This document shows, piece by piece, positions 35,589 to 43,313 of a stretch of DNA of 64,000 nt. The stretch lies in NCBI RefSeq assembly GCF_900101475.1, contig NZ_FMZV01000009.1, positions 1 to 64,000 on the forward strand, read 5' to 3'. The notes below the pieces were generated by a model, which did no database searches, had not been told where the DNA came from, and saw nothing but the letters and a program-made list of their open reading frames with translations. The position numbers and the translations under genes were made by a program. How positions within the stretch are numbered: the first letter of the stretch is position 1; the number at the start of each line of letters is the position of its first letter. The DNA is from Ruegeria marina (GTDB lineage: Bacteria; Pseudomonadota; Alphaproteobacteria; Rhodobacterales; Rhodobacteraceae).

Positions 35589-36784
35589 TCCACCTCTTCG
35601 CGCTGCGCGCGCCGGGCGCGGCGTTCCTGCCGCATCTTTCGACGACGACGTTTCTGGTAGTCGGCGCTCTCTACAAAATCGCCGGCCTGGTCCAGCCCCT
35701 TGTCCTTGAACATCTGCGCGCGTTCTGCGTCAGTGGCACGCTGCCAGTCGATGTCGCGGCGGACGAACCCGCCCGCAACCAGCCCTCTGCCAATGACCGC
35801 GTGATCCAGTTCGCCAAAGGAAAGGCGGTTCGACTTTCCGGATTTCCCGCGCACCCACTCGGTATACAATGCGTCGATGACAAGCGGTTTGGACCGGCAG
35901 AAATGCGCCACGTTCTTGGCCAGCAGGTTGTTGGGTCCCGCCTTGCGCCGCAGGATCATCGCGACGTCCTGATCGGGCCGGCCCACCATCGCGTAGAGAT
36001 GCAGGGCAGAGCCATCAGCAGCCACGACATGGCTTGCGGCCTTGTAACGGGAAAGCTGCGTCTCGAGCGAGAACTTCTCTGGATGAAAAATGTCGTACCC
36101 TTCAGCACGCAACAGATCCTCGAGCCGCTCTTCACCCAGCAGACCGCCCTTGCCCAGACCCAGCGCCGAGCGGGAAATATAGAGCTTGCTCGGTCCATCC
36201 GGTTCGACCGATTTTGCAAAGTTGTTGTGAATTGCGTCCCGAAACCTTTTCGTCCCCTGGGTGATCGTACCCAGCCCGAACCCCTGACCGGGCACAATCA
36301 GCTCTTCGACACGGGTCGGTTCGGTAGCGACATGAATGGGCAGACCGGGCCGCATAAGGTCGATGAAGTCGCGCTGATACCCACGGATCTGATCACCCAC
36401 CTTGGGGCGTTTCGGTATGAACAGGACGCCGTCGATCGGGCCGCCGACATGGTCCAGAGCCCATAGCCGGGAGGTGCTTTCCACCAGGAAATGGCCAAAA
36501 TGGGCCCACAACACGCCACCCCAGACCCAACGTCCAGGCAATGTCTGGCCAATCTCTTTCGGTACTTCGGGCCGCGTGGTCAGTGGGCGATATCTGCGCC
36601 ACAGCGCGGCTTCGGGGCAATAGCTGCCGTCGAAATACAGCACACCCGCGGCCTGGGTGAAACCGCTTGCTTCCGGAGGAACGACAACCGCTTCTGCCAG
36701 CCGCGTTATCGTTTCGGACCACCCCCCTTCGGGCAGCGGCTGCGAATTGGGATCATCAGGATCCAGGTCAGGCGTTTCCGCCAT
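35561..36784 (-). CDS. Glycosyltransferase family 61 protein
   Basis: A 407-residue protein of the DUF563/GT61 type, transferring sugars in polysaccharide or glycan synthesis. Seen are GHFLVESTSRLWAL (about 115-130), the SKLYISRS strand, LEDLLRAEGYDIFHPEKFSL, the switch VAADGSALHLYAMVG and a basic C-terminal tail. Neither a signal peptide nor membrane segment is present, so it is cytoplasmic. Acceptor and donor are unknown; isolated GT61 genes are common in Rhodobacterales. Confidence 0.85.
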   Translation of the reverse strand: MAETPDLDPDDPNSQPLPEGGWSETITRLAEAVVVPPEASGFTQAAGVLYFDGSYCPEAALWRRYRPLTTRPEVPKEIGQTLPGRWVWGGVLWAHFGHFLVESTSRLWALDHVGGPIDGVLFIPKRPKVGDQIRGYQRDFIDLMRPGLPIHVATEPTRVEELIVPGQGFGLGTITQGTKRFRDAIHNNFAKSVEPDGPSKLYISRSALGLGKGGLLGEERLEDLLRAEGYDIFHPEKFSLETQLSRYKAASHVVAADGSALHLYAMVGRPDQDVAMILRRKAGPNNLLAKNVAHFCRSKPLVIDALYTEWVRGKSGKSNRLSFGELDHAVIGRGLVAGGFVRRDIDWQRATDAERAQMFKDKGLDQAGDFVESADYQKRRRRKMRQERRARRAQREEVDQSSEISVK

Positions 36785-36794
36785 CGCGAACCTC

Positions 36795-37349
36795 TCAGCG
36801 CGGGCTTCGTTTCGCCAGAATCCTTTGCAGGGTTCGGCGATGCATGTTTAGCCGCCGAGCCGTTTCGCTGACGTTACGATCGCACAGCTCGTATACTCGC
36901 TGAATATGCTCCCAACGTACCCGGTCCGCGCTCATGGGGTTGTCCGGCGGGGGCGGAAGCGCATCCCCATTGGCCAGCAAGGCATTGGTGATATCTGTCG
37001 CATCCGCCGGTTTGGAGAGATAGTCCGTTGCTCCGATCTTGACTGCGGCAACCGCCGTGGCGATCGCGCCATATCCGGTCAGCACGACAATGCGGCAATC
37101 CGGCCGGCGTTCGCGCAGCACTTCGACGACGTCAAGGCCATTGCCATCCTCAAGCCGCAGATCTACCACCGCATAAGCTGGCGGCCGCGCCGTGGCAATT
37201 GCGCGCCCGGCGACCACGGATCCAGCCGTCTCGATCTCGAACCCCCGTTTTTCCATGGCTTTCGCGAGACGGCGCAGAAACGGTTCATCGTCATCGACAA
37301 GCAAAAGCGATTTGTCGGGGCCGATATCGGGCAGGGGGCTATCCGTCAT
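36795..37349 (-). CDS. regA: Redox response regulator RegA (ActR/PrrA)
   Basis: A 184-residue response regulator, the usual RegA length. The receiver domain has LLLVDDDEPF, the phosphorylated Asp63 in VVDLRLEDGNG and LSKPAD; the C-terminal helix-turn-helix is VSETARRLNMHRRTLQRIL. It activates photosynthesis, respiration, carbon and nitrogen fixation genes when RegB is active. The start at 37349 is preferred over 37409 because of a GGAAAG site and the family length. It is separated from regB by senC, as in Rhodobacter. Confidence 0.93.
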   Translation of the reverse strand: MTDSPLPDIGPDKSLLLVDDDEPFLRRLAKAMEKRGFEIETAGSVVAGRAIATARPPAYAVVDLRLEDGNGLDVVEVLRERRPDCRIVVLTGYGAIATAVAAVKIGATDYLSKPADATDITNALLANGDALPPPPDNPMSADRVRWEHIQRVYELCDRNVSETARRLNMHRRTLQRILAKRSPR

Positions 37350-37435
37350 GCTCTGTCTTTCCGCTGTTTCTCGTTCTTTTGCCTGGACGCAAGTATTATC
37401 AGCACCCACGCCAAGGTCAAACTGCTCTGGCGTGC

Positions 37436-38053
37436 TTACATCGCATCCAGAAAACAGCCGATCTTGTCCGCCATCTGCTCGGCCGTCTCGTCACGGCGGA
37501 AGAATTCCACAAATCCGAGCTCGGGCAGAACGAGATAGGAGAATGTCGAATGATCCACCAGATAGTATTCATCACTCTTGTCCTGCGCGCGATAATAGGT
37601 CTTGTAGGCTTGGCTTGCAGCCTTGACCTGTTCTGGTGAGCCCGTCAGCCCCACCATCCGCTCGTGCAGGTTGGCCGCGAAATCGCCCACCACCTCCGGC
37701 GTGTCCCGGTCCGGGTCGATCGAGATGAAGACAGGAGTCACCATCTTTCCCCGGCTTTCCAGAATATCCACAGCGTCCGCATTGCGCGACGTGTCGAGCG
37801 GGCAGACATCGGGGCAGAAAGTGTAACCGAAGTAGAGGAGCGACGGTTCGGTGATCACATCCTTGTCGGTTACCGTCTCGCCCCTGGAGTTCACAAGTTC
37901 GAACGGCCCGCCGATCGTGTCGGCGCCACCGGCAATCTGACTGGACCGGCACTGTGCAAACCTGTCATCAGTTCCGCCGCGCGTCGCAATCCAGGTTGCA
38001 CCCAGCGCGGCTGCGGCTACCGTTACGGCAAGAATGGCATAAATACGGGTCAT
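37436..38053 (-). CDS. senC: SCO1/SenC copper chaperone
   Basis: A 205-residue membrane-anchored thioredoxin-fold protein for assembly of the CuA site of cytochrome c oxidase. It has an N-terminal membrane anchor (about 5-23), the copper-binding CPDVC (C-x3-C) after LYFGYTF and the histidine in YYLVDHST. In Rhodobacter the same gene (senC, also called prrC, unrelated to the anticodon nuclease) influences RegB signalling. It lies between regA and the divergent regB. Confidence 0.95.
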   Translation of the reverse strand: MTRIYAILAVTVAAAALGATWIATRGGTDDRFAQCRSSQIAGGADTIGGPFELVNSRGETVTDKDVITEPSLLYFGYTFCPDVCPLDTSRNADAVDILESRGKMVTPVFISIDPDRDTPEVVGDFAANLHERMVGLTGSPEQVKAASQAYKTYYRAQDKSDEYYLVDHSTFSYLVLPELGFVEFFRRDETAEQMADKIGCFLDAM

Positions 38054-38140
38054 TACGGGCCTCGCGGACAGGGTGGTTGATCGTGTCGGGCCGGAGACCT
38101 ATCAAGATACACGACCATTGCAACAGGACATAAGTGCACG

Positions 38141-39538
38141 ATGCCTGAATCCAACATGAGCCTCGTGCTTGGACAAGAACGCAGCAGCTGGATTCGTCTG
38201 CGCACCATGATCCTGTTGCGCTGGGTTGCCATCGCCGGCCAGATCGTGGCGATCACGGTGGCGCAACAGACCTATCACCTGCAGCTGAACCTCGGCCTGT
38301 GCTATCTGGTCATCGGCGTTTCAGCGGTCGCGAACACCCTTGCGATCTTCGTCTTTCCGGGCAACAAGCGCCTCAGCGAGTTCGAAAACTTCCTGCTCGT
38401 GCTCTTCGACCTTCTGCAACTGGGCGTACTTCTCTATCTCACCGGCGGATTGCACAATCCCTTCGCCCTGTTGCTGGTCGGTCCGGTAATCATTTCCGCA
38501 AACGTGATGGGTTTGCGCTCGACACTGATCATCGGCACGACCGCGATTGTGCTCGTGACCCTGCTCGGCCTTTATCATCTGCCGCTCAGAACCGAAATGG
38601 GCTTCATCCTGCGTATCCCGGATGTTTTCGTATTCGGCCACTGGACCGCGATTGTCATCGCCATGGTGTTCCTTGGCGCCTACTCCTTCCGCATCAGCTC
38701 CGAAGTTCAGTCCATGTCCGAAGCGCTTGCCGCAACGCAAATGGCACTGGCGCGGGAACAGAAGCTGACCGATCTCGGTGGTGTGGTGGCAGCCGCCGCG
38801 CATGAACTCGGAACCCCGCTTGCAACAATCAAGCTGGCCAGTTCCGAACTGGTCGAAGAGCTGGACGACAGGCCCGACCTACGCGAGGACGCGGCTCTGA
38901 TCCGCGAACAGGCTGATCGCTGCCGCGATATCCTGAGAAACATGGGCAGGGCCGGCAAGGACGACCTGCACTTGCGTCAGGCACCGTTGTCGACCGTCAT
39001 CCGCGAAGCGGCGGAACCACATGTCAACCGGGGAAAGACGCTCCATTTCCACGAGGGCCCCGGCGAGGGCGGGGATATGCAGCAACCTTCGATCCTGCGC
39101 AAACCCGAGATCATTCACGGCTTGCGCAACCTGGTCCAGAACGCCGTCGATTTCGCACGGTCCACGGTATGGGTCGAGGCGGAATGGACTGCCGACAAGA
39201 TCGAGGTCACCATCATGGACGATGGCCGCGGCTATCCGGCGCATATGATCGGACGGATCGGAGACCCCTTTGTCCGCCGAAGACGGGTCGAGGCAGATTA
39301 CCGCACGCGCCCCGAATACGAGGGGATGGGACTGGGTCTGTTCATTGCAAAGACCTTGCTTGAACGCAGCGGAGCGGAACTGGAGTTCGCCAATGGCTCG
39401 GATCCCTATCAAACCCTGACCGATCGTGCCGAATGTCGCGGTGCGATCGTTCAGGTCGTCTGGCCGCGCAGCCAGATTGATGCGCAAACCGGCCAGAACG
39501 CCGTGCTTGTCGGACTTAACGAACAATTTCGAGTTTGA
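38141..39538 (+). CDS. regB: Redox sensor histidine kinase RegB (PrrB)
   Basis: A 465-residue kinase with six membrane segments (about 25-185). The ubiquinone-sensing loop GGLHNPF (102-108), phosphorylated His221 in AAHELGTPLA and redox-active Cys261 in DRCRDIL correspond closely to the known RegB features. The ATPase domain has the N-box NLVQNAVDFA, DDGRGYP and EGMGLGLFIA. It phosphorylates RegA under reducing conditions. The divergent position against senC is conserved in the group. Confidence 0.95.
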   Translation: MPESNMSLVLGQERSSWIRLRTMILLRWVAIAGQIVAITVAQQTYHLQLNLGLCYLVIGVSAVANTLAIFVFPGNKRLSEFENFLLVLFDLLQLGVLLYLTGGLHNPFALLLVGPVIISANVMGLRSTLIIGTTAIVLVTLLGLYHLPLRTEMGFILRIPDVFVFGHWTAIVIAMVFLGAYSFRISSEVQSMSEALAATQMALAREQKLTDLGGVVAAAAHELGTPLATIKLASSELVEELDDRPDLREDAALIREQADRCRDILRNMGRAGKDDLHLRQAPLSTVIREAAEPHVNRGKTLHFHEGPGEGGDMQQPSILRKPEIIHGLRNLVQNAVDFARSTVWVEAEWTADKIEVTIMDDGRGYPAHMIGRIGDPFVRRRRVEADYRTRPEYEGMGLGLFIAKTLLERSGAELEFANGSDPYQTLTDRAECRGAIVQVVWPRSQIDAQTGQNAVLVGLNEQFRV

Positions 39539-39607
39539 CTTAAATGATCGTTAACTTTTGGAGAGGAACCTAGCCAGACCGGTTTTTCATCAGGTCAGGA
39601 AACACTC

Positions 39608-41110
39608 ATGGCAGAATGGTTGGCATTGGCTTTGATCTGCCTTTCTTCGGCGATGCTTGCAGCGTGGATGCTTTCAGGTCCCAGGCTTTCGAAAGTTGTC
39701 GGCCACGGTCATCTGGCGCACGCCAAGGCTCCCAATCATGTGTTCCTCTTCGACGGGCACGACCTTGTGGGGACCTCTCATTCAGGCGCCGATCGGAGCA
39801 TTCACGTCTGGAACGATCTGCGCGACCGGTTGGCGGCCGACTTTCCCGGCTTTCCCGCCGACCCCGAACAGGTTGAGAAAAATGGTGAAATCATCGTTGG
39901 CCCGATCGACGGACGCACAGGTCGAGACGTCTTTTGCGAATGGCTGGATGGTATCGTGCGGGTGGAATTGCGCAATGGCATGAGCCTCGGGCTTGCATCT
40001 TCCTGCGACGGGTGCACCGACCCGCTTCGCTCGGCGATGGACAAGGCTCCCTATCCCGTCTGGTTTCTGGATAACGACGGAGCATTGCGGTGGTGCAACG
40101 CCGCCTATGTCAAACTGACCCGCAAGGTACGGGATGGCGTCCCCGACCTGTGCAAGCCGCTGTTTCCGAACCCCGTCGAGACAATCGGACCCGGTAAAAA
40201 GAACCGGGTCTCGATTTCGATGGAACCCAGCGGCGCAAAACTCTGGTTCGATGTTCTGCTCGTGCAGCATGACGCCGGATGTCTCTGCTACGCCATGGAC
40301 ATCAATGCCGTTGTCGATGCCGAAATCGCACAGCGGAACTTTGTACAGACACTGCCAAAGACATTTGCCCAGTTGTCCACGGGCCTGGCCATATTCGACA
40401 GGAATCGGCAACTGGCGCTGTTCAATCCGGCTCTTGTTGATCTGACGTCCCTGCCGGTGGATTTCCTGAGCAGCCGACCTTCGGTGTCGAGCTTTTTCGA
40501 TCGCCTGCGCAATCTCAACATGATGCCCGAGCCGAAGAATTACGGCGGATGGCGACAGCAGATGAACGATCTGGTACAGGCTGCAACGGATGGCAATTAC
40601 CGTGAAACCTGGTCCCTGCCGTCGGGCTCCGTGTATTCCGTCAGCGGCAGGCCACATCCGGATGGCGCAGTGGCCTTTCTGTTCGAGGATATCACCGCAG
40701 AAGTCACCTTGACGCGCAGGTTCCGTTCTGAACTAGAACTTGGACAGGCGGCACTGGATCAGATCGACAGGGCGATTGCCGTATTCTCCGCCGACGGTAC
40801 GCTGGCCCTATCGAACGCAGCCTATCACCAGCTATGGAACTGTGACCCGGACCGCAGTTTTGCGCAGGTCACCGTTCTGGACGCGATACGGGTCTGGCAG
40901 GACACATGCGCCGCCACACCTATCTGGGGCGATATCCGCGACTTTGTCGAGAACCGTGAAAATCGCGCCGATTGGGAAGGGCGCGTACACATGCGGGATG
41001 GAAGGATGCTGAACTGCGCCGTCAGCCCCATTCAGAATGGCGCGACATTGGTTTCCTTCACCATTATCAAAAGGGTATCCAAACAGGCGGTCGCGCAGGC
41101 CAGAACCTGA
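39608..41110 (+). CDS. PAS-domain protein with N-terminal membrane anchor
   Basis: A 500-residue protein: one N-terminal membrane segment (about 3-25), then PAS-like domains. The clear ones begin at PYPVWFLDNDGALRWCNAAY, FAQLSTGLAIFDRNRQLALFNPAL and IDRAIAVFSADGTLALSNAAY. No kinase, cyclase or phosphodiesterase domain follows, so it is a sensor or adaptor; it may be a relic of a histidine kinase family found in alphaproteobacteria. It follows regB by 69 bases. Confidence 0.8.
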   Translation: MAEWLALALICLSSAMLAAWMLSGPRLSKVVGHGHLAHAKAPNHVFLFDGHDLVGTSHSGADRSIHVWNDLRDRLAADFPGFPADPEQVEKNGEIIVGPIDGRTGRDVFCEWLDGIVRVELRNGMSLGLASSCDGCTDPLRSAMDKAPYPVWFLDNDGALRWCNAAYVKLTRKVRDGVPDLCKPLFPNPVETIGPGKKNRVSISMEPSGAKLWFDVLLVQHDAGCLCYAMDINAVVDAEIAQRNFVQTLPKTFAQLSTGLAIFDRNRQLALFNPALVDLTSLPVDFLSSRPSVSSFFDRLRNLNMMPEPKNYGGWRQQMNDLVQAATDGNYRETWSLPSGSVYSVSGRPHPDGAVAFLFEDITAEVTLTRRFRSELELGQAALDQIDRAIAVFSADGTLALSNAAYHQLWNCDPDRSFAQVTVLDAIRVWQDTCAATPIWGDIRDFVENRENRADWEGRVHMRDGRMLNCAVSPIQNGATLVSFTIIKRVSKQAVAQART

Positions 41111-41152
41111 TCGTGGCTTGCAGCCGGAAAGCCCTGTCGCCATTGTGTCGGC

Positions 41153-41626
41153 ATGACCGCTTCGCCCCTGATCCTGTCCCTTGAATCGCCTGAGGAAACC
41201 GCCCGCCTCGCCGTGGCCATAGGAGCAACTCTCCGGCCCGGAGATTGCATCCTGCTGGCAGGTGAAATCGGCTGCGGAAAGACTCACTTCGCCCGAAGTC
41301 TGATCCAGTCTCTCCTGCCCTCGCCCGAAGACGTGCCATCGCCCACCTTCACGCTGGTTCAAGTGTATGAAACCGACCGTGGAGAAATCTGGCATTCCGA
41401 CCTCTACCGTCTGACCGCCATCGAAGAGATAGAGGAATTGGGGCTGACCGACGCGTTCACGGATGCGATCACATTGATCGAATGGCCCGACCGGCTTGGC
41501 TCTCTTGCGCCCGAAAATGCGTTGTCCGTGAATTTCGTAGCCGATCCCATTCACGAATCCCGCCGCGTCCTGACGCTCAGCTGGACAGATCCGAAATGGA
41601 CCTCCCGCATCGAGGTGCAGACATGA
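41153..41626 (+). CDS. tsaE: tRNA threonylcarbamoyladenosine biosynthesis ATPase TsaE
   Basis: A 157-residue P-loop ATPase of the t6A system. Walker A is GEIGCGKTHFAR, followed by VPSPTFTLVQVYE, IWHSDLYRL and ITLIEWPDRLG, all typical. It overlaps the amgK start by 4 bases. It begins the tsaE-amgK-murU-addB-addA block conserved in alphaproteobacteria. Confidence 0.95.
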   Translation: MTASPLILSLESPEETARLAVAIGATLRPGDCILLAGEIGCGKTHFARSLIQSLLPSPEDVPSPTFTLVQVYETDRGEIWHSDLYRLTAIEEIEELGLTDAFTDAITLIEWPDRLGSLAPENALSVNFVADPIHESRRVLTLSWTDPKWTSRIEVQT

Positions 41627-42630
41627 CGGAGCGCACCATTCTCGCCCGAGCATTGATTGCGGGAACCCCGTGGGACGATGCCGTGCACATGCCACTGGCC
41701 GGCGATGCTTCGGCCAGACGTTACGAGCGTCTGACCGATCGCAAGACCGGCCGCACAGCGGTCCTGATGGACGCGCCGCCGGAACACGGGGAAACGGTGC
41801 GCGGGTTTGTCGAACTGGCGCATCACCTGCGTTCGCTCGGCCTGAGCGCGCCCGAAATCCTCGCAGAAGATACCGAAAACGGGTTCCTGCTGCTCGAAGA
41901 CCTGGGCGACGATCTGTTTGCCCGGGTGATCGAACGTCAACCGGATACGGAGCGCCCGTTGTACGAGGCAGCGACCGATCTGCTGGTCTCCTTGCGGGAT
42001 GCACCCCTGCCCGCGGGACTGGAAAGTTATGGCCCGACATCCATGGCCGAAAAAACCGGGATCGCCTTCGAGCACTATGTTGCCGGTATGATCGGCGACC
42101 CCCGACCAGGGGCGATGGCGCGGTTTGTGGAGCGGTTTGAAAACCTTCTGTTCGAGACGATGCAGGGACCAGAGGTCCTGATCCTGCGGGACTACCATGC
42201 CGAAAACCTGATCTGGCTGCCCGAGCGCTCGGGTCTGGCCCGGGTCGGCCTCCTCGATTTCCAGGATGCCGTGATCGGCCACCCGGCCTATGATCTGGTC
42301 AGCCTGTTGCAGGACATCCGGCGCGATGTCTCGATTGCGACCGAAATGCACATGATCGGCCGGTTCATCGAGGCCACCGGCGCAAACGATCATGAGTTTC
42401 GCACCGCCTATCCGGTGCTTGGCGTCCAGCGCAACCTGCGCATTCTCGGTGTGTTTGCAAGATTGTCCCGCGAAATGGGAAAGACGCGTTACCTGGCGCT
42501 GATGCCCGCCGTCTGGGCGCATTTGATGCGCGATCTGGAACACCCCGCACTTGCCGGTGTCGCCGACCTGCTGCGGGAAACGCTGCCTCCGCCAACACCG
42601 GAAAACCTGAACCGATTGAACCCCAAATGA
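41623..42630 (+). CDS. amgK: Anomeric N-acetylmuramate/N-acetylglucosamine kinase AmgK
   Basis: A 335-residue aminoglycoside-phosphotransferase-fold kinase that phosphorylates the anomeric position of MurNAc in peptidoglycan recycling. Seen are MPLAGDASARRYERL, GFLLLEDLGDDLFARV, the catalytic loop LRDYHAENLIWLPE and the metal-binding LLDFQDAVIGHPAYDL. The start at 41623 overlaps tsaE. Being followed by murU supports the specific function. Confidence 0.92.
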   Translation: MTERTILARALIAGTPWDDAVHMPLAGDASARRYERLTDRKTGRTAVLMDAPPEHGETVRGFVELAHHLRSLGLSAPEILAEDTENGFLLLEDLGDDLFARVIERQPDTERPLYEAATDLLVSLRDAPLPAGLESYGPTSMAEKTGIAFEHYVAGMIGDPRPGAMARFVERFENLLFETMQGPEVLILRDYHAENLIWLPERSGLARVGLLDFQDAVIGHPAYDLVSLLQDIRRDVSIATEMHMIGRFIEATGANDHEFRTAYPVLGVQRNLRILGVFARLSREMGKTRYLALMPAVWAHLMRDLEHPALAGVADLLRETLPPPTPENLNRLNPK

Positions 42631-43313
42631 ACCAGACCCGTTTTCCCGTGATGCTGTTTGCTGCCGGTTTCGGAACCCGCATGGGCGATTTGACCCGATC
42701 CAGACCGAAACCGATGATCGAGGTCGCCGGGCGTCCGCTGATCGACCATGCGCTTGATCTCGCACAGGCCGTCGAGCCGCCGCGGATCGTCGCCAATACC
42801 CATTATCTGGCGCCGATACTGGCCAACCACCTCGGGCCACGGGGTGTGCTTCTGTCCAACGAGCAGCCCGATATACTCGACACCGGCGGTGGCCTGCGGC
42901 AGGCGTGGCCGCTGTTGGGGGCGGAAACCGTGTTTACCATGAACACGGATGCGATCTGGTCCGGCCCCAATCCCCTGGCGCTCCTTGCCCGGGCCTGGGA
43001 GCCCGAGCGGATGGACGCGCTATTGATGTGCATACCCGTGGCCCAGACCGTGGGTTACACGGGTCAGGGCGATTTCTCGCGTGACGCGCAAGGAAAGATC
43101 ACCCGTGGAGCGGGGTTGGTCTATGGCGGAGTGCAGATCGTCAGGATGGATGGGCTGGCGGACATTCCGGATCATGTCTTTTCGTTGAACCGTCTTTGGA
43201 ATCGCATCGGCGAAGCGGGGCGGCTTTTCGGTCTGACCTATCCTGGTCGGTGGTGCGACGTGGGCCATCCTGACGGGATTGCGCAGGCCGAGGAAATGCT
43301 GGCGAATGTTTGA
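42627..43313 (+). CDS. murU: N-acetylmuramate-1-phosphate uridylyltransferase MurU
   Basis: A 228-residue sugar-nucleotide transferase: LFAAGFGTRMGDLTRSRPKP is the nucleotide loop, MIEVAGRPLIDHALD follows, and NTDAIWSGP holds the metal-binding Asp. It makes UDP-MurNAc from the AmgK product, bypassing de novo synthesis, a route known to lower fosfomycin sensitivity. It overlaps amgK by 4 and addB by 8 bases. Confidence 0.93.
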   Translation: MNQTRFPVMLFAAGFGTRMGDLTRSRPKPMIEVAGRPLIDHALDLAQAVEPPRIVANTHYLAPILANHLGPRGVLLSNEQPDILDTGGGLRQAWPLLGAETVFTMNTDAIWSGPNPLALLARAWEPERMDALLMCIPVAQTVGYTGQGDFSRDAQGKITRGAGLVYGGVQIVRMDGLADIPDHVFSLNRLWNRIGEAGRLFGLTYPGRWCDVGHPDGIAQAEEMLANV